Source of the DNA: Rathayibacter sp. SW19 | GTDB lineage: Bacteria; Actinomycetota; Actinomycetes; Actinomycetales; Microbacteriaceae | Reading direction: 5' to 3' | Length of the DNA stretch: 64,000 nucleotides | NCBI RefSeq assembly: GCF_030866825.1 | Contig: NZ_CP133020.1 | Location: 1 to 64,000 of the forward strand | In this document: piece after piece, positions 16,117-25,386 of the stretch | How the letters are laid out: each line of letters begins with the position of its first letter | Numbering within the stretch: position 1 is the stretch's first letter | The notes under the pieces: generated by a model | What the model was told of the DNA's origin: nothing | The model's database searches: none | The model's input: only the letters and a program-made list of their open reading frames with translations | Translations under genes and position numbers: made by a program

Positions 16117-17814
16117 CTAACCGTTGCAGTAGTTGAGCGTTACGGCCGAACCTTGCGGGGCAAGGCCGGGGCCGGGCGACTGGCTCACCACAAGCGTGCC
16201 AGGCTGTGCCTTGCAACTGGGGTCCGGTTTCGGGTCGGCGGTCAACTGCAGGTCAGGTGCCTGAAGCAGACTCGTCGCCGCGCCGATCGACTGCCCCGTG
16301 AAATCAGGCACGGTGACACTTCCGTTTGAAACGTTGAAGTTGATGGTGTCACCCTCGTGGGCTTGGGTATTCGCCGCAGGCTTTGTGCTGATCACAACGT
16401 TGGCGGGCACCGTCGGGGAGTTCTGCTGATTGACCAGCCCCAGCTGGAACCCGGCAGCCGTCATCGCTTTCTGCGCGTCGGCTATCGACTGTCCTGTCAC
16501 ATCGGGAACCGCCGCGGCCTTCTTGCCGCTGGAGACGTAGACGGTGACCTGGTCGCCCTTCTGGGCGATGATGCCGCTGTCTGGATCGGTGCTGATCACC
16601 TTGCCTGCTGGAACGGTCGCGCTCTCCTGGTTCGTGATCGACCAGGTGAGATCGCTCTTCTTCAGCTCGCTCGTGGCCTGATCCAACGTTTTGCCGATCA
16701 CATTCGGCACGGCACGAGACACGTTGGAGAGCTGTGTCGACGGTGTCTGGCTGAACACCCAGAGCACCAGAGCGACGACGATGATTGCAACGCAGAGGAT
16801 GCCCGCCCAGATCCAGACCACGGGTGGCCGGTTCTGGGTGCGCACCATTGTGTCGTCTTCTGTGAGTTGGCGCAACGCCGCCTCTGTGCCGGTTATGCCA
16901 CCGGTCGGTGTGCCGAACAGTGTCTCTGAGAACGCATCCCGCTGGCGGTGCACAGGGATCTTGCCGGAGCCGGCTGCTTCCAGCTCTCGCCGAAAATCTG
17001 CAGCGCTCTGGTAGCGATCGGCCCGATCCTTCGCCAACGCGTGCAGCACGACGGTGTCGAGGGCAGGCGAGACCTTCGGGTTGATCACGCTGGGCTTGGT
17101 CGGTGGCTCACTGACGTGCTGGTATGCGACGGCTACGGGGGTGTCGCCACGGAAGGGTGCTCGCCCGGTGAGCATCTCGAAGAGCACGACGCCGGCCGAA
17201 TACAGATCGCTGCGAGCGTCAACCGTTTCGCCCTTGGCCTGTTCCGGTGAGAAGTAGCTTGCGGTGCCGAGGATCGCGGTGGTCTGCGCAACGGTGGCGG
17301 ATGAGTCGCTGATGGCTCGCGCGATACCGAAATCCATCACCTTGACTTGCCCGGTCTGCGTGATCATCACGTTGCCGGGCTTGATGTCGCGGTGCACGAC
17401 ACCCGCACGATGCGAGTATTCGAGTGCGGTGAGGATGCCCACTTCGATTCGAACGGCTTCGCCGGCCTCGAGCGGGCCGTCCTTGATGATGTCGCGCAGC
17501 AGTCTGCCGTCGACATATTCCATCACGATGAACGGGGCCTGGACTTCGCGACCGTTCGCGTCGCGGAGCGTCTCTTCGCCGGCGTCGAAGACGCGCACGA
17601 TCGTCGGATGCGCCATCCGTGCCGCAGACTGCGCTTCCTGACGGAAGCGAGTGCGGAAAGCAGGGTCTGTCGCAAGCGACGACTTGAGCAGCTTGATCGC
17701 GACGGTGCGCCCGAGTCGGGCATCAATGCCGCGATAGACGTCGGACATGCCGCCGTGACCGATGAGTTCGCCCACCTGATACCGTCCGGCGAGGATGCGG
17801 CGGTCTTCGGTCAC
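16117..17814 (-). CDS. pknB: Serine/threonine protein kinase PknB with PASTA domains
   Basis: Essential-type actinobacterial sensor kinase that phosphorylates cell-wall and division proteins. Start at GTG 17814 is preferred (GGAG 6 nt upstream); the frame extends to a TTG at 17850 without a ribosome site. 565 residues: kinase domain with glycine loop GHGGMSDVY, AIK lysine, catalytic HRDIKPGN and DFG; one transmembrane helix around residues 335-355; then three extracellular PASTA repeats (VPNVIG, VPDVTG, VPDFTG) that sense muropeptides or lipid II. Last gene of a seven-gene minus-strand operon. Confidence 0.95.
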   Translation of the reverse strand: MTEDRRILAGRYQVGELIGHGGMSDVYRGIDARLGRTVAIKLLKSSLATDPAFRTRFRQEAQSAARMAHPTIVRVFDAGEETLRDANGREVQAPFIVMEYVDGRLLRDIIKDGPLEAGEAVRIEVGILTALEYSHRAGVVHRDIKPGNVMITQTGQVKVMDFGIARAISDSSATVAQTTAILGTASYFSPEQAKGETVDARSDLYSAGVVLFEMLTGRAPFRGDTPVAVAYQHVSEPPTKPSVINPKVSPALDTVVLHALAKDRADRYQSAADFRRELEAAGSGKIPVHRQRDAFSETLFGTPTGGITGTEAALRQLTEDDTMVRTQNRPPVVWIWAGILCVAIIVVALVLWVFSQTPSTQLSNVSRAVPNVIGKTLDQATSELKKSDLTWSITNQESATVPAGKVISTDPDSGIIAQKGDQVTVYVSSGKKAAAVPDVTGQSIADAQKAMTAAGFQLGLVNQQNSPTVPANVVISTKPAANTQAHEGDTINFNVSNGSVTVPDFTGQSIGAATSLLQAPDLQLTADPKPDPSCKAQPGTLVVSQSPGPGLAPQGSAVTLNYCNG

Positions 17815-17890
17815 GCGGCTCTCCAGTTCGGTGCTCTCCGGGTCAGGCAATACTTGCGCCTAAGTGTATCGGGGTCAAGCTGTGCATCCG

Positions 17891-19585
17891 CTAAGGCTTG
17901 ATCGCCACCGGCAGTGATTGGGTTGACTGTGGCGACTCGACGGACTCGCCGCAGAAGATCGTGTACGTCACCGTGACCGTCTTTCCGGCAGCTGTCGACG
18001 GTACGGTCCAGGAGGTTCCTGCGGCCGAGCCGGAGACCGGCCCCTGGCCCTGCCCATCAACGTACAGTTGGTGGCCGGTGAGGTTCTGGCCGGCCGGGCA
18101 CGATGCGGTGCCCCAGGCGAATTGCGCCTGATCGCCAACGTTCAGCGGTTGAGCCGGTGAGCTGAGCGTCACTGTGTCGGTCGGGGCGCTCGGTTGCACG
18201 ACCGGGCCGTAGAACGTCAGCGTGATCGTGGCCGTGAACGGCACGGTTCCTGTCGGGTTGACGCCGTAGACGGTGTTGACCTGGGCGGCGGTCGTTGCCG
18301 CCTTACCCTGATTGTTCGTGATGTTCTTGAAGCCAAGCGCGTTGAGCGCGGCCGTTGCCTGATCAAGCGTCTTTCCGACGTAGTCGGCTTGATTGATCGA
18401 CCCAGAGGTCGCCACGGGAGTGCTTGTCTGCGTCTGCGGCGGGGGAGTCGAATGCGTCGTCGCCGTGCTAGCGCTTGGCGTGCTCGCCGGGGCGTTTCCA
18501 CCGCGATTTTGACTGAGCAATGCTATGAGCGTTCCACCGAGCACGATCACGAGGAGCGCGATCAGCGCGATCAGCGGCCAGGTCCACGGGCTGCGCTTCT
18601 TGGCCTTCTTGTCGTCGGGAACCGGGGTGGTTGCCGTCGGTGTGGCGAGCACCGTCGTCGCCTCTGTTGCGCCCGCGATTGACGCAGGCAGCAGCATGGT
18701 CAGACCGTCCGGCTCACCGGATGCGTTGGTCAACACGGCAGGAACGGCTGCTGCTGCCGCCGCCACGTCGCCTCTTCGCAGAGCCTGTGCTGCACGCGCC
18801 AGGTGCGCTGCCGAGGCGGGGCGGTCCTGTGGGTTCTTGGCGATGCAGGAATACACCAGGTTGCGAACGGGCTCTGCAACGGTGATCGGAAGTTCGGGTG
18901 GCGCCTCGTTGATCTGCGCCATGGCAATCGCGACCTGCGACTCACCGCTGAACGGTCTGCGGCCGGCCAAGCACTCGTAGGCGACGATGCCGAGCGAATA
19001 GATGTCGGTCGTCGGCGACGCGGGATGCCCGCTGGCCTGTTCCGGGGAGAGGTATTGCACCGTTCCCATCACCTGGCCGGTTGCCGTCAGCGGAACCTGA
19101 TCCGCGATCCGGGCGATGCCGAAGTCGGTGATTTTGACACGGCCATCCGGGGTGATCAGAAGGTTGCCCGGTTTGATGTCGCGGTGCACGAGCCCTGCCG
19201 CGTGCGCGGCGTGCAATGCCGCGGCGGTCTGCGCAACGATGTCCAGCGTCTTGTCGCTCGAGAGGGTGTGCTCGCGCTCGAGGATCGTGGAGAGCGCCTC
19301 GCCGGGCACAAGCTCCATGACGAGGAAGGCGCTACCGTCTTCCTCGCCGTAGTCGAACACGTTGGCAATGCCTTCGTGGTTGACGAGCGCCGCGTGCCGG
19401 GCCTCAGCGCGGAAGCGCTCGAGAAAGCCCGGATCGCCGAGGTACTCGTCTTTCAAGATCTTGATGGCGACCGTGCGGCCGATCACCTGGTCGGTTGCCT
19501 GCCAGACTTCGCCCATGCCGCCGATCGCAATGCGCGACTGCAGCTCGTAACGTCCCCCGAAGGTGAGCCCTGCTGTGGGTCTCAT
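17891..19585 (-). CDS. pknA: Serine/threonine protein kinase PknA
   Basis: 564 residues. The kinase domain occupies residues 12-275 with IAIGGMGEVW, K42, HRDIKPGN (H134, R135, D136) and DFGIAR; one transmembrane helix near residues 335-358; then a Ser/Thr/Pro linker and one PASTA-like module (YVGKTLDQATAALNALGF). A long extracellular tail with two cysteines follows. Mycobacterial PknA has no PASTA module, so this is a lineage difference. The ATG overlaps the pbpA stop (ATGA). Confidence 0.93.
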   Translation of the reverse strand: MRPTAGLTFGGRYELQSRIAIGGMGEVWQATDQVIGRTVAIKILKDEYLGDPGFLERFRAEARHAALVNHEGIANVFDYGEEDGSAFLVMELVPGEALSTILEREHTLSSDKTLDIVAQTAAALHAAHAAGLVHRDIKPGNLLITPDGRVKITDFGIARIADQVPLTATGQVMGTVQYLSPEQASGHPASPTTDIYSLGIVAYECLAGRRPFSGESQVAIAMAQINEAPPELPITVAEPVRNLVYSCIAKNPQDRPASAAHLARAAQALRRGDVAAAAAAVPAVLTNASGEPDGLTMLLPASIAGATEATTVLATPTATTPVPDDKKAKKRSPWTWPLIALIALLVIVLGGTLIALLSQNRGGNAPASTPSASTATTHSTPPPQTQTSTPVATSGSINQADYVGKTLDQATAALNALGFKNITNNQGKAATTAAQVNTVYGVNPTGTVPFTATITLTFYGPVVQPSAPTDTVTLSSPAQPLNVGDQAQFAWGTASCPAGQNLTGHQLYVDGQGQGPVSGSAAGTSWTVPSTAAGKTVTVTYTIFCGESVESPQSTQSLPVAIKP

Positions 19586-21042
19586 TTACTCAGCACCGCC
19601 TCTAGTACTTTCTTCGCGATCGGGGCAGCAACAGCATTGCCGTTGCTACTCTGACCGAGTCCGCCACCATTTTCCACGACAACTGCCACGGCGAATTCGG
19701 GATTGTCGGCGGGCGCAAATCCGGTGAACCACAGCGTATAGGGCTCATTGCCCGCGTTCTGCGCTGTTCCCGTCTTTCCACCCACACTGACCCCGTCTAT
19801 TCTTGCATTACCCGCGACGCCGTTTGCCACGTTATTGACCATCAGCTGCGTCATCGTCGTTGCGACGTCTTGGCTGATCGCGCGGCCGAATTCCTTGGGT
19901 GTGAAGCCGGTTCCCGCCACCTGAGTGAGGGAGGGGGTCTGCACCGACTCGACGAGATTCGGTTCCATCACCACGCCGCCGTTCGCGATCCCAGCGGAAA
20001 CGAGCGCCATCTGCAGCGCTGTTGCCGTGTCGCTCGCCTGCCCGAACGCGCTCATGCCTGTCTGCGCCGAGTCGCCCGAGTAGCCCGGGTACGAACTCTT
20101 CGACGACTGCATCGGGATTGTGAATGCACTGTTGAAACCGAAGGCCTCCGCCTGCTTCTTGATCGTCGGCGACTTCAGCTCGATGCCGAGTTCTGCCATG
20201 GGGATGTTGCAGGAGAGCTGCAGGGCGGTTTCGATCGAAACCGTTGCGCCGGGCCCGCAGGTGGTGAAGCTGTCATTGCGAACGACCGTATTCGTGCCGG
20301 GCAGTGTGAAACTCGCCGGGTTCGGCAGCTGGCTGTCCTTCGTGTACTTGCCGGTCGACAGGGCGGCGGATGCGACGACGAGCTTGAACGTGGACCCCGG
20401 CGGGTTCAGATCGGTATACGCCTTGCTGACCAGAGGGTTGCCGGGCGCGTTCAGCAGAGCTTGGTAGGTGGCATCCACCTGCTTGGAATCGTGCGCGGCC
20501 AGCGTGTTCGGGTCGTAGGACGCTGTCGACACCAGTGCCAGGATGCGGCCAGTCTTCGGCTGCACCACGACGACAGCGCCCTGAAGGCTGCCGAGCGCCG
20601 CATAGGCTGCCTGTTGCGCTGCCGGGTCGATGGTCGTTGCAACCGAGTTGCCCTGCGGGCTCTTGCCGGTCAGGATGTTGTTCAATCGCTCCAGGAATGT
20701 GGTGTTCGATGTGCCGCTCAGCTGCGTGTCGAGTGCGCCCTCCAGGCCGGTGGCTTGTCCGTTGATCGGGAAGAACCCGGTCACCGGCGCGTAGAGCGGC
20801 CCGTTCGTGTATACGCGCTGGTATTTGTAGTCGTCTTTGCTGGGCACCGATTGTGCGACCGGTTGCCCGGCGACCAGGATGGCGCCGCGCTGCACGTTGT
20901 AGCCATCCAGACGCGTGCGCGAATTGCGCGCGTCGGCGTTGAGAGAGTCGGCTTCCCCCACCTGAATGACGGACGTCGACACGAACAACGCAATGAACAT
21001 CAGCAGCACCACGATGCTCACCCGTTTGAGCTCTCGGTTCAT
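19582..21042 (-). CDS. pbpA: Penicillin-binding protein 2-type transpeptidase PbpA
   Basis: 486-residue class B PBP that cross-links peptidoglycan, partnered with the SEDS glycosyltransferase encoded just upstream. N-terminal signal anchor (residues 8-28), dimerisation domain, then transpeptidase motifs: nucleophile S217 in PGSTFK, SCN at 277-279 and KTG at 423-425. Its ATG overlaps the rodA stop by one base. In actinobacteria PbpA is regulated by the PknA/PknB/PstP system of this operon. Confidence 0.96.
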   Translation of the reverse strand: MNRELKRVSIVVLLMFIALFVSTSVIQVGEADSLNADARNSRTRLDGYNVQRGAILVAGQPVAQSVPSKDDYKYQRVYTNGPLYAPVTGFFPINGQATGLEGALDTQLSGTSNTTFLERLNNILTGKSPQGNSVATTIDPAAQQAAYAALGSLQGAVVVVQPKTGRILALVSTASYDPNTLAAHDSKQVDATYQALLNAPGNPLVSKAYTDLNPPGSTFKLVVASAALSTGKYTKDSQLPNPASFTLPGTNTVVRNDSFTTCGPGATVSIETALQLSCNIPMAELGIELKSPTIKKQAEAFGFNSAFTIPMQSSKSSYPGYSGDSAQTGMSAFGQASDTATALQMALVSAGIANGGVVMEPNLVESVQTPSLTQVAGTGFTPKEFGRAISQDVATTMTQLMVNNVANGVAGNARIDGVSVGGKTGTAQNAGNEPYTLWFTGFAPADNPEFAVAVVVENGGGLGQSSNGNAVAAPIAKKVLEAVLSK

Positions 21043-22451
21043 CAGCTCACCACCATTCTCGGCTGGTTTCGCACCGTATCAGACAGCCTTAAGAGCAACG
21101 CGACGATGATCCAGTTCGCCACGAGGGAGGATCCGCCTGCCGCGAGGAACGGCGTCGTCAGACCGGTCAACGGAATCACCCGGGTGATGCCGCCGATCAC
21201 GATGAAGGTTTGCAGGGCAACCGTGAACGAGAGGCCGACGGCCAGGAGTTTGCCGAAGTCATCCTGGCCGGCGAAGCCGATGCGGAAGCCGCGGGAGACG
21301 AACAGCAGGTAGAGGCACAGGATGGCGAACAGGCCGATGAGCCCGAGCTCCTCGCCGAGGCTCGCGATGATGTAATCGCTGTTCGCAACGGGGGTGATGC
21401 TCGGGTCACCTTGGCCCAACCCTGTGCCGAGCAAGCCGCCGTGAGCCAGGCCGAACAGCCCCTGCACCAGTTGGTAACTGCCTGCAAAGGCTTTGTCGTA
21501 CTGGTGTTGGCTGAACGGATTCAGCCAGTTCTCGAAGCGGCCTTGCACGTAGCTGAGCACCTGGCTCGCGATCAGGGCTCCGCCGACGAACATGATCAGG
21601 CCGAGCAGCACCCAGCTGACCCGTGCCGTCGCGACGTAGATCATCACGAGGAACAGACCGAAGTACAACAGGCCGGTTCCAAGGTCGCGCTGGAACACGA
21701 TCACGGACATCGAAATGGCCCAGATCACGAGAATGGGCAGCAGGTCACGCAGCCGCGGAAAGCGGATCCCGAGGAACTTCGTGCCCGTGAGCGAGAGAGA
21801 GTCACGGTGTTGCACGAGGTAGCCCGCGAAGAAGATGGCCAGAGCGATCTTCGCAATCTCGCCGGGCTGGAAGGTGAAGGTGCCGATGGCGATCCACACG
21901 CGAGCACCGTTGACCTCCTTGCCGATCAGCGGCAGCATCGGCAGGAGCAGCAGCACGATGGCGGTCAGGCCGGCTAGGTAGGTGTAGCGCTGCAGCACTC
22001 GATAGTTGCGAATGAGCAGCATGACGATGATGCTGCAGGCGATCGCGATGGCCGTCCAGACGATCTGGCGCACCGCTGCGCTCTCCCACCCGAAGTCTTT
22101 GTACGCAAGGTCGATGCGGTAGATCTCCGCAATGCCGATTCCGTTCAGCACCGTGGCGATCGGCAGGATGAACGGGTCGGCATTCGGCGCGATGTAGCGC
22201 ATGACGATGTGCAGAGCCAAAACCAGGACCGCGAGCCCGGCACCGAGAAACACCAGGGTGAGATCCGCGTGCCCGATCGCACCGAGCTGCACCAGCACGA
22301 TCGCGATCGCGTTGATGATGCAGGCGAAGATGACCAGCACCAACTCGAGGTTGCGCATCTTCGCGGGCAGGCGCAGGCGCTTGACCTTGCCGGCATCCGG
22401 TGAGGGTTGCGATGCGCCGACCACGGCGGCTGACTGCTTACTGTCCGGCAT
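21042..22451 (-). CDS. rodA: SEDS-family peptidoglycan glycosyltransferase (RodA/FtsW type)
   Basis: 469-residue polytopic protein with 10-12 hydrophobic helices. Polymerises lipid II, working with PbpA. Family signatures are VFQRDLGTGLLYFGLFLVM (the catalytic RDLG aspartate), and PLTGLTTPFLAAGGSSLVANW near the C-terminus. It overlaps pstP by 14 nt and pbpA by 1 nt. The conserved actinobacterial context identifies it as the elongation-type RodA rather than the division FtsW, which normally sits in the dcw cluster. Confidence 0.95.
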   Translation of the reverse strand: MPDSKQSAAVVGASQPSPDAGKVKRLRLPAKMRNLELVLVIFACIINAIAIVLVQLGAIGHADLTLVFLGAGLAVLVLALHIVMRYIAPNADPFILPIATVLNGIGIAEIYRIDLAYKDFGWESAAVRQIVWTAIAIACSIIVMLLIRNYRVLQRYTYLAGLTAIVLLLLPMLPLIGKEVNGARVWIAIGTFTFQPGEIAKIALAIFFAGYLVQHRDSLSLTGTKFLGIRFPRLRDLLPILVIWAISMSVIVFQRDLGTGLLYFGLFLVMIYVATARVSWVLLGLIMFVGGALIASQVLSYVQGRFENWLNPFSQHQYDKAFAGSYQLVQGLFGLAHGGLLGTGLGQGDPSITPVANSDYIIASLGEELGLIGLFAILCLYLLFVSRGFRIGFAGQDDFGKLLAVGLSFTVALQTFIVIGGITRVIPLTGLTTPFLAAGGSSLVANWIIVALLLRLSDTVRNQPRMVVS

Positions 22452-23676
22452 TGGCCAACTGATTCACGATGCGCTCGGCATCCTCGAGGGAGTCTGCGTT
22501 GATGGTCTGTTCGACCTGTTGCCGCTCATAACTGCTCAGCTCGGAGACATGCGTTGTCGTCTCCTGATAAATGTGCGAGAGGGAGATCGGGCCGAGGTCC
22601 TGCTGCACGCCGGAGAAAATGGCGACATTGCCGTCTGGTGCCGCACCGACGAAGTACCGGGACTGGGTCCATTCGTAGCCCAGTACGAGCGCGAGCACGA
22701 TCGCGACCACGAGAAGCACTGCCGCCGTCAGCCAGGTGAGCTTGCGGCGGCGAGCTCTGCGTTGATCCTCCTCGATCAGTTCGCCGAAGTAGTCTTCGGT
22801 CTGCGGTTCGAAATGAGTCGGTCCGGTTGCCGGTTTGACCGGGTGCAGTCGTAGTGATGGCACCCAGGTTTTGGCCCGCACGGGGTCTTGGGCGAACGCG
22901 AGTGGTGCGGCGGCAGATCCGACCGTTACTGGCTCCGCTGCGGCTTCGCCCCGGTCGATGTCCAGGACGACGACGGTGACGTTGTCTGGTGCACCGGCAT
23001 CAAGGCTTGCGCGCACGAGCTTTTCGCCGACCTCTTTTGGCGAGTCTGCAAGATTTGACACGATCCCGGCCAACTCGTCGGCCTTGACGACGCCACTGAG
23101 ACCGTCTGAGCAAATCAGCCAGCGATCCCCCGGCATCGTGTCATGCGTCCAGGTGTCGATCTCGGGGTGAGCATCGACGTCGCCGAGAACGCGCATCAGC
23201 ACCGAGCGCCGCGGATGCACGAGCGCCTCTTCCTCCGTGATGCGGCCGGTGTCGACCAGTCGTTGCACGAATGTGTGGTCGACGCTGATCTGGGTGAACT
23301 CGCCGTCGCGTAACAGATAGATGCGGGAATCGCCGATGTGTGCAAGGGCCACTTTGTCGCCAACGCGGGCGATCGCGCTGACCGTCGTTCCCATTCCGGT
23401 CAATTCAGGATGCTCGAACACCGTCTCTGCAAGGAGAGCATTCGCTGCAATCAGAGCCGACTGCATCGAGAACAGGGCTTCCTCTGCGGTCACGTACGCG
23501 ACATCCGCTTCTTTGATGCGGTTGAGCGCGATCGCCGAGGCGACATCGCCGCCGGCGTGACCGCCCATGCCGTCTGCGACGACGAAAAGGTTGTGGCCGG
23601 CGTAGCCGGAATCTTGATTGTTCGCTCGGATCTTGCCCACGTGCGACAGTGCGGCGGCTCGGTTGACCTGCGCCAT
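22438..23676 (-). CDS. pstP: PP2C-family serine/threonine phosphatase PstP
   Basis: 412-residue membrane-bound phosphatase that reverses PknA/PknB phosphorylation. The N-terminal PP2C domain (residues 1-240) holds the metal-binding motifs VADGMGGHAGGD, HIGDSRIYL, CSDGLSGV and PDNVTVVVLD. A linker with basic residues is followed by a transmembrane helix at about 300-322 (WLTAAVLLVVAIVLALVLG) and a roughly 85-residue extracellular tail. It sits between fhaB and rodA, the standard order. Confidence 0.96.
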   Translation of the reverse strand: MAQVNRAAALSHVGKIRANNQDSGYAGHNLFVVADGMGGHAGGDVASAIALNRIKEADVAYVTAEEALFSMQSALIAANALLAETVFEHPELTGMGTTVSAIARVGDKVALAHIGDSRIYLLRDGEFTQISVDHTFVQRLVDTGRITEEEALVHPRRSVLMRVLGDVDAHPEIDTWTHDTMPGDRWLICSDGLSGVVKADELAGIVSNLADSPKEVGEKLVRASLDAGAPDNVTVVVLDIDRGEAAAEPVTVGSAAAPLAFAQDPVRAKTWVPSLRLHPVKPATGPTHFEPQTEDYFGELIEEDQRRARRRKLTWLTAAVLLVVAIVLALVLGYEWTQSRYFVGAAPDGNVAIFSGVQQDLGPISLSHIYQETTTHVSELSSYERQQVEQTINADSLEDAERIVNQLANAGQ

Positions 23677-23679
23677 GCA

Positions 23680-24294
23680 CTACCGCCGAAGTTCGAACGT
23701 GGTCGTTCCGATTTTGATCGGAGTGTTCAAGGCCACCTCGGTGGGCACGCTCACCCGAGTGCCGCCGAGGAAGGTGCCGTTGGTCGAGTCGAGGTCTTGA
23801 ATCATCCACTTGTCGTTCCACAAGAGCAACCGGGCGTGGTGCGTTGACGTGTAATCGTCACGGATGATCAAGCCGGAGTCACCGCTGCGACCGATGGTGA
23901 GAGGGTCGCGACCAAGCGGCAGCTCGGTGCCCTGCTTCGGGCCCGAGGTGATGACAAGGTGCCCTGCCGTGAGTATCGTTGCAGCCGGATTTCCATTGGA
24001 CGAACCCGCACTCGACGAGCGGGTCGGGCGAGGGGTGCTCAGGGGAGCACTGGTGTTCGCGGGCGTCGCGAGGGGGGTGGGAGTTGGCGGTGCCTGTGCT
24101 GCGCTGGCTGCTGCGTTCGGTGCTGCCGCCGGCACGTTTGCGAACGGTGAGGCGGCGGCATCCGCGGGGAGTTTGCGCACACGTTGACCGAACAGATCAG
24201 TGCGCAGGGCGTAGACGATGGCGAAGACGAACAGCCACATCAGCAGCAGGAACCCGATGCGCAGGACGAGCAGCGTGAGCTCACTGGTGTTCAC
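23680..24294 (-). CDS. fhaB: FHA-domain membrane protein FhaB (FipA-type)
   Basis: 204 residues. An N-terminal transmembrane helix (residues 9-30) is followed by an Ala/Pro-rich linker and a C-terminal forkhead-associated domain that binds phosphothreonine (GRSGDSGLIIRDDYTSTHHARL in part: GRSGDSGLII, HHARL; then STNGTFL). A reader of PknA/PknB phosphorylation linked to division. Overlaps fhaA by 4 nt; 3 nt separate it from pstP. Confidence 0.93.
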   Translation of the reverse strand: MNTSELTLLVLRIGFLLLMWLFVFAIVYALRTDLFGQRVRKLPADAAASPFANVPAAAPNAAASAAQAPPTPTPLATPANTSAPLSTPRPTRSSSAGSSNGNPAATILTAGHLVITSGPKQGTELPLGRDPLTIGRSGDSGLIIRDDYTSTHHARLLLWNDKWMIQDLDSTNGTFLGGTRVSVPTEVALNTPIKIGTTTFELRR

Positions 24295-25019
24295 GAGTCG
24301 CTCCAGAAGCCGCCGATGTCGCTGCCGGGCAGGTTGGGGCGCGGTGCGGCGGGGGCGGCTTGGGGGAGCACCTTGAACACGATACTGGTGCGGCCGATCA
24401 AGATGACGGAATTCGGTTCCATGATGGCTTTCGTCACCGGTTGACCGTTGAGCCGTGAGCCGTTGGTTGAGCCGAGGTCGCGCACTTGGGCGCGGCTGCC
24501 GTCCCAGATCACCTCGACGTGTTTGCGCGAAATGCCCGTGTCATTGACCGTGATGTCCGCTTCGCTTCCGCGCCCGATGATGGTGCGTGACTGAACCAAC
24601 GGGTAGCGTTTGCCGGCGATGTCGAGCACGGGCGCCCAGGAGACGGAACCCTGCACGTTCTGTGAGTCGACCTCGAGGATGCCGGTGCTGAGACTGTCAT
24701 CCTGGGTGAGTGTGATCGAAATGCCGCCCGCAAACTGGTAGTGCTGAGTTGCGGCGTGCTGTTGCACGAACTGGGTGAGCTCGTCGGTGAGAGTCGGGCC
24801 GATCGAACGCATTCGCGAGTAGTCGCTTGGCGCCATTCGCAACGTGAACTTGTTCGGTGCAAGGATTCGGTCGCGAGTCACGACTGCGGCTTTTGTGTCG
24901 AGTTCGCGCCGAAGTGCGCTTGTGAGTTCGACCGGTTGCAACCCCGAGCGAAAAGTCTTCGCGAACGCACCATTGACGGCGCGCTCGAGACCTTTCTCAA
25001 AGTTGTCCAGAATGCCCAC
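24291..25019 (-). CDS. fhaA: DUF3662/FHA-domain protein FhaA
   Basis: 242-residue cytoplasmic protein: N-terminal DUF3662 domain (about residues 1-115) and C-terminal FHA domain with GRGSEADITVNDTGISRKHVEV (in part: GRGSEADI, SRKHVE) and LGSTNGSRLNG. Interacts with phosphorylated kinases and the MviN flippase in mycobacteria. Shorter than the 500-aa mycobacterial protein because the middle linker is nearly missing. First gene of the seven-gene operon; the promoter should lie in 25020-25220. Confidence 0.93.
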   Translation of the reverse strand: MGILDNFEKGLERAVNGAFAKTFRSGLQPVELTSALRRELDTKAAVVTRDRILAPNKFTLRMAPSDYSRMRSIGPTLTDELTQFVQQHAATQHYQFAGGISITLTQDDSLSTGILEVDSQNVQGSVSWAPVLDIAGKRYPLVQSRTIIGRGSEADITVNDTGISRKHVEVIWDGSRAQVRDLGSTNGSRLNGQPVTKAIMEPNSVILIGRTSIVFKVLPQAAPAAPRPNLPGSDIGGFWSDS

Positions 25020-25220
25020 TGGTCTCCCGCTTGTTCTACGGCTTGTTTTGCTGCTCGTTCGGTGCCTTGTTCGCCGCCTTCTTCGCTGGCGCGACTATGT
25101 GCATGTTAGTCGGAACGGGTGTAAGGCCGCTTGTGAGCGGGCGTGAAGGTCGCGAAATGGCATCCGGGGCCGCGTCATGCTAATGTCGCTGAGTCGGCAC
25201 GCGTGCGTGCTGGCGTGTGC

Positions 25221-25304
25221 GCGCGAGTGGCGGAATTGGCAGACGCGCTGGCTTCAGGTGCCAGTGCTCGAAAGGGCGTGGGGGTTCAAGTCCCCCCTCG
25301 CGCA
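25221..25304 (+). tRNA. tRNA-Leu (CAG anticodon)
   Basis: 84-nt class II tRNA. Acceptor GCGCGAG pairs with CTCGCGC, discriminator A at 25304; anticodon loop contains CAG at 25255-25257; long variable arm (TGCTCGAAAGGGCG); T-arm GGGGGTTCAAGTCCCCC. CCA is not encoded. Located upstream of fhaA as in many actinobacteria. Confidence 0.97.
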
Positions 25305-25386
25305 CAGTGAGATTTCCGGTCGGTGAGGATTTTCAGTCTCCGGGCTTTCGGTCTCCGGGCTTTCGGTCTGCTGAGTTCTGCGTGCG